The notes under the pieces are model-generated. The model saw only the letters and a list, made by a program, of their open reading frames with translations. It did not search any database and was not told the DNA's origin. This document shows positions 53,184 to 62,929 of a stretch of 64,000 bases of DNA, piece by piece. A program made the position numbers and the translations under genes. The first letter of the stretch is position 1. Each line of letters opens with the position of its first letter. The stretch spans positions 2,542,001 to 2,606,000 of the forward strand of contig NZ_CP151634.1 in the NCBI RefSeq assembly GCF_038397725.1. Direction: 5' to 3'. The DNA comes from Microbacterium sp. LWO13-1.2 (GTDB lineage Bacteria; Actinomycetota; Actinomycetes; Actinomycetales; Microbacteriaceae).

Positions 53184-53222
53184 GACGTCTCCCCGGCGTG
53201 CGCCGCGCGCCGGGGAGACGTC
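53184..53222. terminator. Terminator of the lipoprotein/adaptor/ABC operon
   Basis: A 15-bp perfect stem (53184-53198 with 53208-53222, GACGTCTCCCCGGCG on the 5' arm) around a 9-base GC-rich loop, 9 bases after the permease stop and before the parA promoter. No T-tract. Confidence 0.8.
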
Positions 53223-53238
53223 TCCAGTGCCCTGCCGT

Positions 53239-53244
53239 TAGAAT
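53239..53244 (+). promoter_or_regulatory. -10 box of the parA-scpA-scpB operon
   Basis: TAGAAT at 53239-53244; transcription would start near 53251, leaving a short leader with a GGGAGA ribosome binding site before GTG 53275. Confidence 0.45.
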
Positions 53245-53274
53245 CGAGCGAGCACGAGGGAAGCGGGAGAATCG

Positions 53275-54148
<874 letters not shown>

Positions 54149-54165
<17 letters not shown>

Positions 54166-54979
54166 GACGGCTCCAGAGCCCACCGACGCCGTCCCCGATT
54201 CCGGGTTCCGCGTTTCCCTGTCGAACTTCGACGGACCTTTCGACCTCTTGCTGAATCTCATCTCCAAGCACGAGATGGACATCACCGAGGTGTCGCTGAG
54301 CGCGGTCACCAATGAGTTCATCGCCTACCTGCGCGAGCTGGGGCCGGACGAAGAACTCGATCAGGCATCGGAATTCCTCGTGGTCGCGGCGACTCTGCTC
54401 GATATGAAGGTCGTCGGCCTCCTCCCGCAGGGCGAGCTGGTCGACGCCGAGGCGGTCGCGCTGCTCGAGGCGCGCGACCTGCTGTTCGCCCGATTGCTGC
54501 AGTACCGGGCGTTCAAAGAGGTCTCGGCGTGGTTCGCGCGGTGTCTGCGGCGGGAGGACCGTCGGCATGTGCGCGCGGTGCGCCTCGACGAGAAGCATCG
54601 CAAGAAGACCCCCGAACTGGTGTGGTCGCTCACCCCCGATGACTTCGCCGCCCTCGCGCTCCTCGCCTTCGCACCGAAGGAGATTCCGCACGTCGGCCTC
54701 GATCATCTGCATGCGCCGCTGGTCAGCATCCGCGAACAGGCGGCGATCGTCGTGACCCTGCTGCGCGGTGCCGAGACCCTGTCGTTCCGCGAGCTCGTGG
54801 CGGGTGTGAGAGAGCCGGGCATCGTCGTCGCGCGCTTCATCTCGGTGCTCGAGCTCTATCGGCACGCGGCGCTGTCCTTCGAACAACTGGAACCGCTCGG
54901 CGAGCTGACGCTCCGCTGGGCAGCCGACTCCTGGTCGGACGAGACGCTGGCGACCCTGGGAGCCGATTATGACCGATGA
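54149..54979 (+). CDS. scpA: Segregation and condensation protein A (kleisin)
   Basis: Kleisin subunit that closes the SMC ring with ScpB. The 276-residue product has the ScpA N-terminal signature FRVSLSNFDGPFDLLLNLISKHEMDITEVSLSAVTNEF near 20-60 and a C-terminal winged helix (LSFRELVAGVREPGIVVARFISVLELYRHAALSFEQ). GTG 54149 overlaps the ParA stop by 17 bases; a longer frame upstream lies inside parA. Overlaps scpB by 11 bases. Confidence 0.94.
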
Positions 54980-55574
54980 CGTGATGCAGAACGCGGAAAC
55001 GGATGCCGCTGCTGTCGACACCCCGCTGACGGAGCGGATCGAAGCGATCCTGCTCATCATCGACGAGCCGATCGGCCTCGTCGCTCTGGCCGCCGCCGTC
55101 GGTTCGCCGGTGGCCGCCGTGCGACAGGCGATCGAGACCCTCGTCGACGACTACGACGGCAAGGGACACGGACCGCGACGCGGTTTCGAACTGCGCGAGG
55201 TGGGCGGCGGTTGGCGGCTCTATGTGCGCGAAGACCATGACGACCTGGTCGCCGAGTTCATCGGTGGACAGGCGCCCGCTCGGTTGTCGCAAGCGGCACT
55301 GGAGACCCTCGCGGTGATCGCCTACAAGCAGCCGGTGACCCGAGGTCAGGTCGCGTCGATCCGAGCGGTCAACGTGGACTCCGTCGTGCGCACGCTCCTC
55401 GCCCGCGGCCTCATCACCGAACTCTTCGCCGATTCCGAGACCGGCGCGATCAACTACGGCACGACGGATGCTCTTCTGCAGCACCTCGGCATCAACTCAC
55501 TTGACGACCTGCCGCCGATCTCCCCGTTGCTCGACGACGGCGCAGACGGCTTCGATGAAGGGACCATCCGATGA
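54969..55574 (+). CDS. scpB: Segregation and condensation protein B
   Basis: Dimeric double winged-helix partner of ScpA. The 201 residues include ERIEAILLIIDEPIGLVALAAAVG and the family core LSQAALETLAVIAYKQPVTRGQVASIRAVNVDSVVRTLLARGLI near 105-145. Its start overlaps scpA and its stop overlaps rluB (ATGA). Confidence 0.95.
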   Translation: MTDDVMQNAETDAAAVDTPLTERIEAILLIIDEPIGLVALAAAVGSPVAAVRQAIETLVDDYDGKGHGPRRGFELREVGGGWRLYVREDHDDLVAEFIGGQAPARLSQAALETLAVIAYKQPVTRGQVASIRAVNVDSVVRTLLARGLITELFADSETGAINYGTTDALLQHLGINSLDDLPPISPLLDDGADGFDEGTIR

Positions 55575-56398
55575 ACGAGGCTTCGACCGACTCGACGATC
55601 CAGCAGCCCGACGGCATCCGCCTGCAGAAGGTGCTCGCCGCCGCCGGTGTCGCCTCGCGACGCGTGGTGGAGGACTACATCGTCGAGGGTCGCATCCGTG
55701 TCAACGGCGAGGTCGTCACCGAGCTCGGCCGAAGGATCGACCCGGAGCACGACCTCGTCGACGTCGACGGCACGGCGGTTCAGCTCGATGTCTCCAAGCG
55801 CTACGTGATGCTCAACAAGCCCACGGGGGTCGTGAGCACGATGCGGGACGAGAACGGTCGGCCGGATCTCCGCCGCTTCACCGAGGACTACGAGGAGCGC
55901 CTCTACAACGTGGGGCGACTGGATGCCGAGACGAGCGGCCTGCTCATCCTCACCAACGACGGCGAACTCGCGCACGTGCTGGCGCACCCGTCGTTCGGCG
56001 TGACCAAGGTGTACATCGCGAAGGTCGAGGGTACTGTCACCGCGCAGATCATCGCGAAGCTGACGAAGGGCATCGAGCTGGAGGATGGCCCGATCGCGGC
56101 CGACAAGGCGCGACTCCTGGACGCATCGACCAACTCGGTGAGCGGAAAGCAGTCGAGTCTGGTGGAGCTCACGCTGCATTCCGGTCGCAACCGGATCGTC
56201 CGCCGGATGATGGCTGCGGTCGGCCACCCGGTGACCGAGCTGGTGCGGCGGCAGTTCGGCCCGCTGCACCTGGGAACGCTCCCTGCTGGGAAGACGCGCG
56301 AACTGACTAAAATCGAACTCGGTGCGCTGTTGACTCTCGCGCGCCAGAATTCCGGTGCCGCCGTGGCGCCAGGCGAGCAGCAGCAGGAGAACGAGTGA
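55571..56398 (+). CDS. rluB: 23S rRNA pseudouridine synthase, RluB/RsuA type
   Basis: Pseudouridine synthase of the RsuA/RluB/E/F group. Residues about 15-65 form an S4 domain (RLQKVLAAAGVASRRVVEDYIVEGRIRVNGEVV); the catalytic Asp is in YNVGRLDAETSGLLILTNDGE near 117; the C-terminal motif GRNRIVRRMMAAVGHPVTEL is typical. The 275-residue length fits. Coupled to scpB and tyrA by ATGA-type overlaps. Target probably 23S U2605 or equivalent, as for RluB; inferred. Confidence 0.92.
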   Translation: MNEASTDSTIQQPDGIRLQKVLAAAGVASRRVVEDYIVEGRIRVNGEVVTELGRRIDPEHDLVDVDGTAVQLDVSKRYVMLNKPTGVVSTMRDENGRPDLRRFTEDYEERLYNVGRLDAETSGLLILTNDGELAHVLAHPSFGVTKVYIAKVEGTVTAQIIAKLTKGIELEDGPIAADKARLLDASTNSVSGKQSSLVELTLHSGRNRIVRRMMAAVGHPVTELVRRQFGPLHLGTLPAGKTRELTKIELGALLTLARQNSGAAVAPGEQQQENE

Positions 56399-57552
56399 CC
56401 GACACCACGGGTGTGCCTTCGGGGGAGCGATCGACGTCTGTCGCCGCGCCCCGATCGGTCGTCGCTCCCCGCGTGTCCGGCACCGTCCGCGTCGTCGGAG
56501 CCGGCCTGCTAGGCGCAAGCATCGGGCATGCTCTGCGTGCCAAGGGTGTGGACGTCGTCCTCGCCGATACGTCGCCTTCGCAGCTTCGCCTCGCCATCGA
56601 CTACGGCGCTGGTCGCGCGGAGACAGCGGATGACCAGCCGGCGCTGATCGTCGTCGCGGTGCCGCCGGACGTGACGGCCTCCGTCATCGAGGCCGAACTC
56701 GTGCGCTACCCCGACGCCGTCGTCACCGACGTCGCCAGCGTGAAGCTCGAGCCGTTCCGCACCCTGCAGGAGCGCGGCGTCGACCTCACGCGCTACATCG
56801 GATCCCATCCGCTCGCCGGGCGTGAGCGCGGTGGAGCGATCTCGGCACGTGCCGATCTGTTCATCGGACGCCCCTGGGTCGTCTGCCGTGATGAGGAGAC
56901 CCGCCCCGCTGATCTCGCCCTCGTCGAGGCCCTCGCTCTCGACGTCGGCGCGATGCCGGTGGAGATGACTCCCGAAGAGCACGACCGCTCGGTGGCGCTC
57001 ACCTCGCACGTACCGCAGGTCGTTGCGAGCCTGCTCGCCGGCCGTTTCGCGACCGCCGAGGATGGCGCGCTGCGCCTCGCGGGGCAGGGCGTGCGAGACA
57101 CCACCAGGATCGCGGCATCCGCTCCGGAACTGTGGGTGCAGATCCTCGGTGCGAATGCGGGACCGGTCGTCGAGATCCTCGATGACCTTGCCGCCGACCT
57201 TCAGGAGATCTCCGCTGCGCTGCGTGCGCCGGAGGAGCCGGGCGCACGACGGATCGTCGCCGAGACGATCCGTCAGGGCAACGACGGTGTCGAGCGCCTT
57301 CCCGGCAAGCACGGGCAGAACCGTCGCTTCGAGCAGCTCGTGGTGATGGTGGATGACACGGCCGGCCAGCTCGGACGCCTGTTCGGCGAGCTCGGTGAGC
57401 TCGGAGTGAACGTCGAAGACCTCCGCCTGGAGCACTCGCCGGGGGCGCAGTTCGGTCTCGCTGAGATCAGCGTCGACCCGGCGGCTCTGCACGGAGCGAT
57501 CGTGGGGCTTCAGGAACGCGGATGGCGGATCGCGGGGACGACCAATGACTGA
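56395..57552 (+). CDS. tyrA: Prephenate dehydrogenase with ACT domain
   Basis: Makes 4-hydroxyphenylpyruvate from prephenate with NAD(P), on the way to tyrosine. The 385 residues start GTG, overlap rluB, have a 35-residue flexible start, then the Rossmann motif [21 protein letters not shown], the IGSHPLAGRERGG catalytic His region near 140, and a C-terminal ACT domain (FEQLVVMVDDTAGQLGRLFGELGELGVNVEDLRLEHSPG, about 310-385), which usually senses tyrosine. Inserted between rluB and cmk relative to mycobacteria. Confidence 0.93.
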   Translation: MTDTTGVPSGERSTSVAAPRSVVAPRVSGTVRVVGAGLLGASIGHALRAKGVDVVLADTSPSQLRLAIDYGAGRAETADDQPALIVVAVPPDVTASVIEAELVRYPDAVVTDVASVKLEPFRTLQERGVDLTRYIGSHPLAGRERGGAISARADLFIGRPWVVCRDEETRPADLALVEALALDVGAMPVEMTPEEHDRSVALTSHVPQVVASLLAGRFATAEDGALRLAGQGVRDTTRIAASAPELWVQILGANAGPVVEILDDLAADLQEISAALRAPEEPGARRIVAETIRQGNDGVERLPGKHGQNRRFEQLVVMVDDTAGQLGRLFGELGELGVNVEDLRLEHSPGAQFGLAEISVDPAALHGAIVGLQERGWRIAGTTND

Positions 57553-58219
57553 TTTCATCGCGATCGACGGCCCGGCGGGTTCCGGCAAGTCCAGCGTCTC
57601 CAAGGCGGTCGCCCGGAAGCTCGGCTTCGGCTACCTCGACACCGGCTCCGCGTATCGTGCACTCGCCTGGCACGTTCTCGACCAGGGCGCGGACACGGCG
57701 GATGCCCAGGCCGTCCGGGCGGCGGCATCCGACTTTCCGCTCGCTCTCGGTCTCGACCCCGACATCCGTACCGTGCGTGTCGGCGCCGCCGACATCACCG
57801 ACGCGATCCGCGAACCGCGGGTTTCCGGCGCGGTGAGCGGTGTCGCCAGGGTGCCGGAGGTGCGCGAGCAGGTGAATCGGCTCTTCCGTACTCTCGTCGC
57901 AGAAGCCCCGTATCCCGCCGTCGTCGTCGAGGGCCGCGATATCACCACGGTCGTCGCCCCCGACGCTCCGGTGCGGATCCTGCTGACCGCCGCGCCCGAG
58001 GTGCGTGCGGCGCGTCGTGCCGGTGAACTCGCCGGAGAGAACGCCGCGGCCGTCGCCGAGGCGCTGCATCGCCGCGACGCCTCCGACAGTGCCGTCGTCG
58101 ACTTCCTCAACGCCGCAGAAGGCGTCGAGGTCGTCGACTCGACGGACCTAGATTTCCCCCAGACCATCGATGCCGTGCTGACGGTGATCCAACGACGCCG
58201 AGGAGTTCACAATGGCTGA
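57545..58219 (+). CDS. cmk: Cytidylate kinase
   Basis: Phosphorylates CMP and dCMP. The 224 residues begin with the P-loop [20 protein letters not shown], then [12 protein letters not shown], the NMP-binding insert ([39 protein letters not shown]) and [24 protein letters not shown]. Overlaps tyrA by 8 bases and der by 8 bases. Confidence 0.96.
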   Translation: MTDFIAIDGPAGSGKSSVSKAVARKLGFGYLDTGSAYRALAWHVLDQGADTADAQAVRAAASDFPLALGLDPDIRTVRVGAADITDAIREPRVSGAVSGVARVPEVREQVNRLFRTLVAEAPYPAVVVEGRDITTVVAPDAPVRILLTAAPEVRAARRAGELAGENAAAVAEALHRRDASDSAVVDFLNAAEGVEVVDSTDLDFPQTIDAVLTVIQRRRGVHNG

Positions 58220-59732
58220 CGAAGAATACGAAGGCGGGCCCGACCAGCTCGCCGAGAAGATGGACGCGCTCGACGAGGAGCTCGCCGAGTCGCGCGCCGA
58301 GACGCTGCGCGCGAGTCTTTCCGACTACGAGCTCGACGATGAGGATGCCGCGCTTCTCGCCGGCGTGACGCTGGGCGAGGACGGAATCCAGTTCCTGCCG
58401 GCCCTGCCGGTGGTCGCGATCGTCGGGCGGCCGAACGTCGGCAAGTCGGCGCTCGTGAACCGCATCCTCGGACGCCGCGAGGCCGTCGTCGAGGACACTC
58501 CTGGTGTCACCCGCGACCGCGTGACCTACAAGGCGGAGTGGGCCGACCGGCGCTTCTCCCTCGTCGACACCGGTGGCTGGGAGCCCGATGCCCGCGGCAT
58601 CGATCGCTCGGTCGCGGCGCAGGCAGAGGTCGCGATCGACCTCTGCGACGTCGTGCTGTTCGTCGTCGACGCGATGGTGGGGGCGACCTCCACCGATGAG
58701 CATGTCGTCAAGCTGCTGCGCAAGAGCGGCAAGCCGGTGTTCCTCATCGCCAACAAGGTCGACGACGCGCGTCAGGAGCCGGAAGCGGCTGCGCTGTGGA
58801 GCCTGGGACTGGGCGAGCCGTATCCGGTCTCCGCGATCCACGGTCGCGGTGTCGCCGACCTGCTCGACGCCGTGCTGAAGACGCTGCCCGAGGTGTCGGC
58901 CGTCGCCAAGCACGAGATCGGCGGACCCCGCCGCGTCGCGATCCTCGGACGGCCGAACGTGGGCAAGTCCTCGCTGCTGAACAAGGCTGCGGGCGAGGAG
59001 CGGGTCGTCGTGAACGAGCTCGCCGGCACCACCCGCGACCCCGTCGACGAGGTCGTCGAGCTCGGCGGCAAGCTGTGGCGTCTTGTGGACACCGCCGGTA
59101 TTCGCCGTCGCGTGCACATGGCGCAGGGTGCGGACTTCTACGCGTCGCTGCGAACGTCTGCCGCGCTGGAGAAGGCGGAGGTCGCAGTTGTCGTCCTCGA
59201 CGTCTCGGAGACGATCAGCGAGCAGGATGTGCGCATCATCGACCTCGTGCTGGAGTCGGGGCGTGCACTCGTTCTCGCCTTCAACAAGTGGGATCGCCTG
59301 AACGACGACGATCTGGAGAACCAGGATCGCCGCCGGTACCTCGAGCGCGAGATCGAGCAGGACCTGGCGCACGTGGCCTGGGCGCCGCGCGTGAACATCT
59401 CGGCCAAGACCGGCCGCCACCTCGACAAGCTCGTTCCGGCGCTGGAGACCGCGCTGGACAGCTGGGACCGTCGTATCCCCACCGGCAAGTTCAACGCCTT
59501 CCTCGCGGAGCTCGTCGCCGAGCACCCGCACCCGCTGCGTGGCGGAAAGCAGCCGCGCATCCTGTTCGGCACGCAGGCGTCGACGCGTCCGCCGACGTTC
59601 GTGCTGTTCACGACCGGATTCCTCGACCCCGGCTACCGCCGGTTCATCCAGCGCCGCCTCCGCGAGCTGTATGTCTTCGAGGGCACTCCGATCGTCATCA
59701 ACATGCGCGTTCGGGAGAAGCGCCAGCGCTGA
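58212..59732 (+). CDS. der: Ribosome biogenesis GTPase Der (EngA)
   Basis: Double-GTPase needed for 50S assembly. The 506 residues have an acidic N-terminal extension (about 1-65) typical of actinobacteria, the first G domain ([16 protein letters not shown] near 74, DTPGV, NKVD), the second ([18 protein letters not shown] near 247, [12 protein letters not shown]) and the C-terminal KH-like domain (about 395-506). cmk-der is a conserved pair. Confidence 0.96.
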   Translation: MADEEYEGGPDQLAEKMDALDEELAESRAETLRASLSDYELDDEDAALLAGVTLGEDGIQFLPALPVVAIVGRPNVGKSALVNRILGRREAVVEDTPGVTRDRVTYKAEWADRRFSLVDTGGWEPDARGIDRSVAAQAEVAIDLCDVVLFVVDAMVGATSTDEHVVKLLRKSGKPVFLIANKVDDARQEPEAAALWSLGLGEPYPVSAIHGRGVADLLDAVLKTLPEVSAVAKHEIGGPRRVAILGRPNVGKSSLLNKAAGEERVVVNELAGTTRDPVDEVVELGGKLWRLVDTAGIRRRVHMAQGADFYASLRTSAALEKAEVAVVVLDVSETISEQDVRIIDLVLESGRALVLAFNKWDRLNDDDLENQDRRRYLEREIEQDLAHVAWAPRVNISAKTGRHLDKLVPALETALDSWDRRIPTGKFNAFLAELVAEHPHPLRGGKQPRILFGTQASTRPPTFVLFTTGFLDPGYRRFIQRRLRELYVFEGTPIVINMRVREKRQR

Positions 59733-59797
59733 TCGCGGTCGCCGTCTTCTGTGCGATCTTGGGCGCTGCGGCGCGGATGCTGTGAAAGGGTGAAGGG

Positions 59798-60736
59798 GTG
59801 ACGATCGTTCCCCCTTCCCCTGGTGAGCCCCGACGACCTTCGGGGCCGCGTGATCCGGGCGATGCCTGGGTCGTGTCGGACGCGGGGGAGAAGTACTGGG
59901 GGCGCTTCGGCGCCGCCGGACTGCTCGCCGTGAATTCCGAGCGCGGCATCCTGCTGCAGCATCGCGTGTCGTGGAGCCACTTCGGCGGTACCTGGGGGTT
60001 GCCGGGCGGTGCGCTCCACGAGAGTGAGAGTGTCATCGTCGGTGCGTTGCGTGAGGCTCAGGAAGAGGCCGGGATCCCGGATGGGGCCGTGCGTCCTCGC
60101 TTCACGAGTGTTCTGGACCTCGGGATCTGGTCGTACACGACGGTCGTCGGCGATGTGCGGGTGGCGTTCGAGCCGGTGATCAGCGACCCGGAGAGCGTTG
60201 CGCTGGAGTGGGTTCCGATCGACGAGGTGGCGGAGCGTCCACTGCATCCCGGTTTCGGTGACGCGTGGCCGGTGCTGCGTTCATTGCTCTCGGTACGGCC
60301 GTCGCTCGTGGTGGATGGGGCGAATGTCGTCGGCTCGGTACCTGACGGCTGGTGGAAGGATCGAGCGGGTGCCGCTGCGCGGCTGCGTTCGCGTCTGGAG
60401 GGACTCGGTGTTCCTGCAGAGGAGTTCGACGTGGCCGGATCGGTGTGGTTCCCCGAGGTCGTGCTCGTCGTCGAGGGGCAGGCGCGGGACATGCCTGATG
60501 TCGCGGGTGGTGCTGACGGTTCACGTGGTGATGGCTTTTCTGACGTTGCTGTGGTGCGCGCGGAGGCGTCGGGCGATGACGCGATCGTCGCAGAGGCTGA
60601 ACGTCGACTGGCCGCTGGGGAGTCCGTCACCGTCGTGACGAGTGATCGGGGGCTGCAGGCTCGCGCCGAGGCCGCGGGCGCCCGAGTTCAGTCCGCCGGC
60701 TGGCTTCTGGGACTTCTGAATCGCCGGGAGTCTTGA
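59798..60736 (+). CDS. NUDIX hydrolase fused to a NYN/PIN-like domain
   Basis: A 312-residue two-domain protein. Residues about 25-165 are a NUDIX domain with box GALHESESVIVGALREAQEEAGI near 70-95. Residues about 168-310 look like an NYN (YacP/PIN-type) RNase domain: LVVDGANVVGSVPDGWWKDR, a DDAIVAEAERRLAAGESV stretch and TVVTSDRGLQARAEAAGARV, giving a conserved Asp set for metal binding. The combination suggests hydrolysis of a nucleotide or RNA-end substrate coupled to cleavage; inferred only. GTG start after GAAAGGGTGAAGG. Confidence 0.82.
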   Translation: MTIVPPSPGEPRRPSGPRDPGDAWVVSDAGEKYWGRFGAAGLLAVNSERGILLQHRVSWSHFGGTWGLPGGALHESESVIVGALREAQEEAGIPDGAVRPRFTSVLDLGIWSYTTVVGDVRVAFEPVISDPESVALEWVPIDEVAERPLHPGFGDAWPVLRSLLSVRPSLVVDGANVVGSVPDGWWKDRAGAAARLRSRLEGLGVPAEEFDVAGSVWFPEVVLVVEGQARDMPDVAGGADGSRGDGFSDVAVVRAEASGDDAIVAEAERRLAAGESVTVVTSDRGLQARAEAAGARVQSAGWLLGLLNRRES

Positions 60737-60828
60737 CCGTCGCGTCAGGGGCTTCTGTCTAGCGGCGTCTCAGGTTCCGTCGTGCCGGGGTGGGATTTCT
60801 CCCGCTGAGTTCTCATGGCGCTGCGATT

Positions 60829-60850
60829 CTTCCCACAGTGCTGTGGGAAG
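60829..60850. terminator. Bidirectional hairpin between convergent genes
   Basis: A 10-bp perfect stem (CTTCCCACAG at 60829-60838 with its complement at 60841-60850) between the NUDIX-NYN gene and the converging HNH gene, 12 bases from the HNH stop. Probably terminates both. Confidence 0.6.
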
Positions 60851-60862
60851 AGCCGCGTCGTG

Positions 60863-62509
60863 TCAGACGAACATGACGCGCCGGGGTGCAGAGTCGACGT
60901 AGGTGTTGCCCAGCGGGCTGGTCCATCGGATGCTGCCGTCAGGATGAAGGCGGGCGTTCCAGCGGTGTCGCTCATCGACGTCGGGATGTTTGAGGACGTG
61001 GTGCCCGGTGCAGAAGTGTGCGAGGTTGCAGAGCGCGGTCTTGCCGCCTTTGGCATGGTCGTGATTGTGATCGATCTCGCACCGGTGGACAGGCATGCGG
61101 CATCCGGGGAATCGGCAATGCTGATCTCGGGCTCGGAGATGTCGTCGCATGCTCGCGGTCGGAGTGTACGTATCGGTTTCGGTGATCATGCCGGTGGGGT
61201 CGGTGAACAGCCGCGTCCAGATGCTCGAACCCCCGGCGAGGGCCCGCGCGGCATCGGGATGGAGCGGCCCGTGCCCGTCGAGTTCTGCGGGGCGGTCATC
61301 GGCATCGGCGATGGTGGTCGCGGCGACGGTGACCTGGATCCGGGCGGTGATGTTGTCGAGTCCGGTGCCATGAGCGGCGGTCGGGTCGGAGGCCAGGAGC
61401 AGATCGGTGAGCAGATCGGCGCGGATCTCGTCGATCCCACGAGTATCGGCCGGGTAGTGCTCGATGTCGAGGCTGTGGGCGGGATCCGTGAGCGGATCGA
61501 TCAAGTCGGCGGTGAGATCGGGGTGCGGATCAGTGGTGAAGGTGTCGGACTCACCGAAGATCGCGCTGGCGACGGCGTCTGCGCCAGAGTCGAAGGCGCC
61601 GGAGTCTTCACCGGCACGGGAGTCTTCACCGGCACGGGAGTCTTCACCGGCACGGGAGTCTTCACCGGCGCGGGAGTCTGCACGGGCGCTGGAGTCGAAG
61701 TCGGAGACGGCGCTCGAGCCTGCACCGGCGCGGGAGTTGAAGTCGATGTCGGCGCGAGGGCCGAAGTCGGCGCTGGGGTCGATGTCGCTTTCGTAAATCG
61801 GGTCGGGGCCGTCGTCGAGGAGATCGGGATCGAGAGCGGGTTCCTGGTCGTCGCGGGCAGCGATGATCTCATGCGCGAGCCTGGTGAGACGGTCGACGAT
61901 CGCGGTAGCCAGGTATTCCGGGAGCACGACCATCAGCAGTGCGAGGCCGTCGCCGGCCGGACGCATCGTCACGGTGCGTTCGCTCTTCGCTCGGGTGTGC
62001 CGGTCGACGAGAGTCTCTCCGGCGAGGGCGGCTGCGATCTGGCGAACCAGTGCCCGGGTGCGGGCGGGGTTGTCTCCGGTGGCGGCGACGGTCGCAGCGG
62101 TGTCGAAGAGGCTGAGGGTCTCAGCATCCACCCGCCCCTCGATGACAGCCTCGCGGACGATGCCGCCGGCGCGGACGATCTCTCGCACGTGCGCCGCCGT
62201 GATCTCCCCACCCTCGAACGCGGCACGCGCGACAGGCAACCAGCCGTGTAGATCACGGGTGTCGGTGAAGGCGTACTCGACGCTGCCCGTGGACACGCGT
62301 CCGGCGGCGGAGTACTCCGCGATCATCGACCGGTGGATCGCATCGCGGTGGAACGGAGACTCACGCACATCCGCATCCAGCACCGACAGCCGCTCGTGCA
62401 GCAGCCCCGCCGCTCGCGCTTCGAGCGCGGCGATTTCACGCCTCGTCTGCACCCAGGAGTCGAGCAGCACCTGACGCTGCTCGACGTCATCCGGAGTGAA
62501 ACTGACCAT
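60863..62509 (-). CDS. HNH endonuclease with DUF222 (13E12 family)
   Basis: A 548-residue member of the actinobacterial 13E12/DUF222 family. The helical DUF222 domain occupies about 20-200 and 330-440 (ALEARAAGLLHERLSVLDADVR; MRPAGDGLALLMVVLPEYLATAIVDRLTRLA), split by an acidic Ser/Asp insert (about 215-310) with four SRAGED repeats. The C-terminal HNH domain has HLRARDQHCRFPGC, CEIDHNHDHAKGGKTALCNLAHFCTGHH. ATG 62509 is preferred (GGAG before it); a GTG 5 codons earlier lies inside the SOS box. The near-perfect LexA-type site upstream suggests DNA-damage control. Confidence 0.88.
   Translation of the reverse strand: MVSFTPDDVEQRQVLLDSWVQTRREIAALEARAAGLLHERLSVLDADVRESPFHRDAIHRSMIAEYSAAGRVSTGSVEYAFTDTRDLHGWLPVARAAFEGGEITAAHVREIVRAGGIVREAVIEGRVDAETLSLFDTAATVAATGDNPARTRALVRQIAAALAGETLVDRHTRAKSERTVTMRPAGDGLALLMVVLPEYLATAIVDRLTRLAHEIIAARDDQEPALDPDLLDDGPDPIYESDIDPSADFGPRADIDFNSRAGAGSSAVSDFDSSARADSRAGEDSRAGEDSRAGEDSRAGEDSGAFDSGADAVASAIFGESDTFTTDPHPDLTADLIDPLTDPAHSLDIEHYPADTRGIDEIRADLLTDLLLASDPTAAHGTGLDNITARIQVTVAATTIADADDRPAELDGHGPLHPDAARALAGGSSIWTRLFTDPTGMITETDTYTPTASMRRHLRARDQHCRFPGCRMPVHRCEIDHNHDHAKGGKTALCNLAHFCTGHHVLKHPDVDERHRWNARLHPDGSIRWTSPLGNTYVDSAPRRVMFV
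61601..61690 (-). repeat. 18-bp tandem repeats in the HNH gene
   Basis: Four near-identical copies of GGAGTCTTCACCGGCACG (plus strand) at 61601, 61619, 61637 and 61655, then a degenerate copy at 61673. On the coding strand they give (SRAGED)n in the acidic insert between the helical DUF222 parts. A slipped-strand expansion site inside a linker. Confidence 0.9.
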
Positions 62510-62518
62510 GCTCCAGTA

Positions 62519-62534
62519 TCGCACATATGTTCGA
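62519..62534. promoter_or_regulatory. SOS (LexA) box upstream of the HNH gene
   Basis: TCGCACATATGTTCGA matches the actinobacterial LexA consensus TCGAAC-N4-GTTCGA at 11 of 12 half-site positions. It ends 10 bases before the preferred ATG, on top of the likely promoter. Several 13E12-family genes of M. tuberculosis are reported LexA targets, which supports the call. Confidence 0.75.
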
Positions 62535-62560
62535 ATGTTGGAAGAGTGAAGTCGGGACTT

Positions 62561-62929
62561 TCAGTCCGTGAAGTCTTCGCGCCCTCGCAGGCGATCGATG
62601 TCCCGTCGCTCGCGCTTCGTGGGTCGACCGGCTCCACGATCGCGGAGACCGAGGGCGGCCTGAGGTTCGCGTTCCGGCGTCCGGTCTTCATATGCCGCAA
62701 CGGCGACGGGTGCGCCGACACGCTTCACCAGCAGCTGACGAACCACCAGGATCCGGTCGAATCCAGCGATCCTGATGCGCAGCTCGTCTCCGATGCGCAC
62801 CTGCTGCGCGGCCTTCACCTTCTCGCCGTTCACGCGTACATGCCCGGCGCGGCATGCAGTCGTCGCTGCGGAACGGGTCTTGTAGACGCGAATGGCCCAG
62901 AGCCAGCTGTCGACACGTGCGGCGTTCAT
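62561..62929 (-). CDS. S4 RNA-binding protein, Hsp15-like
   Basis: A 122-residue protein with an S4 domain at the N-terminus (MNAARVDSWLWAIRVYKTRSAATTACRAGHVRVNGEKVKAAQQVRIGDELRIR) and a basic C-terminal tail, as in heat-shock protein Hsp15, which in E. coli rescues stalled 50S-tRNA complexes. Its ATG overlaps the stop of the upstream lysoplasmalogenase gene (ATGA). Confidence 0.88.
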   Translation of the reverse strand: MNAARVDSWLWAIRVYKTRSAATTACRAGHVRVNGEKVKAAQQVRIGDELRIRIAGFDRILVVRQLLVKRVGAPVAVAAYEDRTPEREPQAALGLRDRGAGRPTKRERRDIDRLRGREDFTD

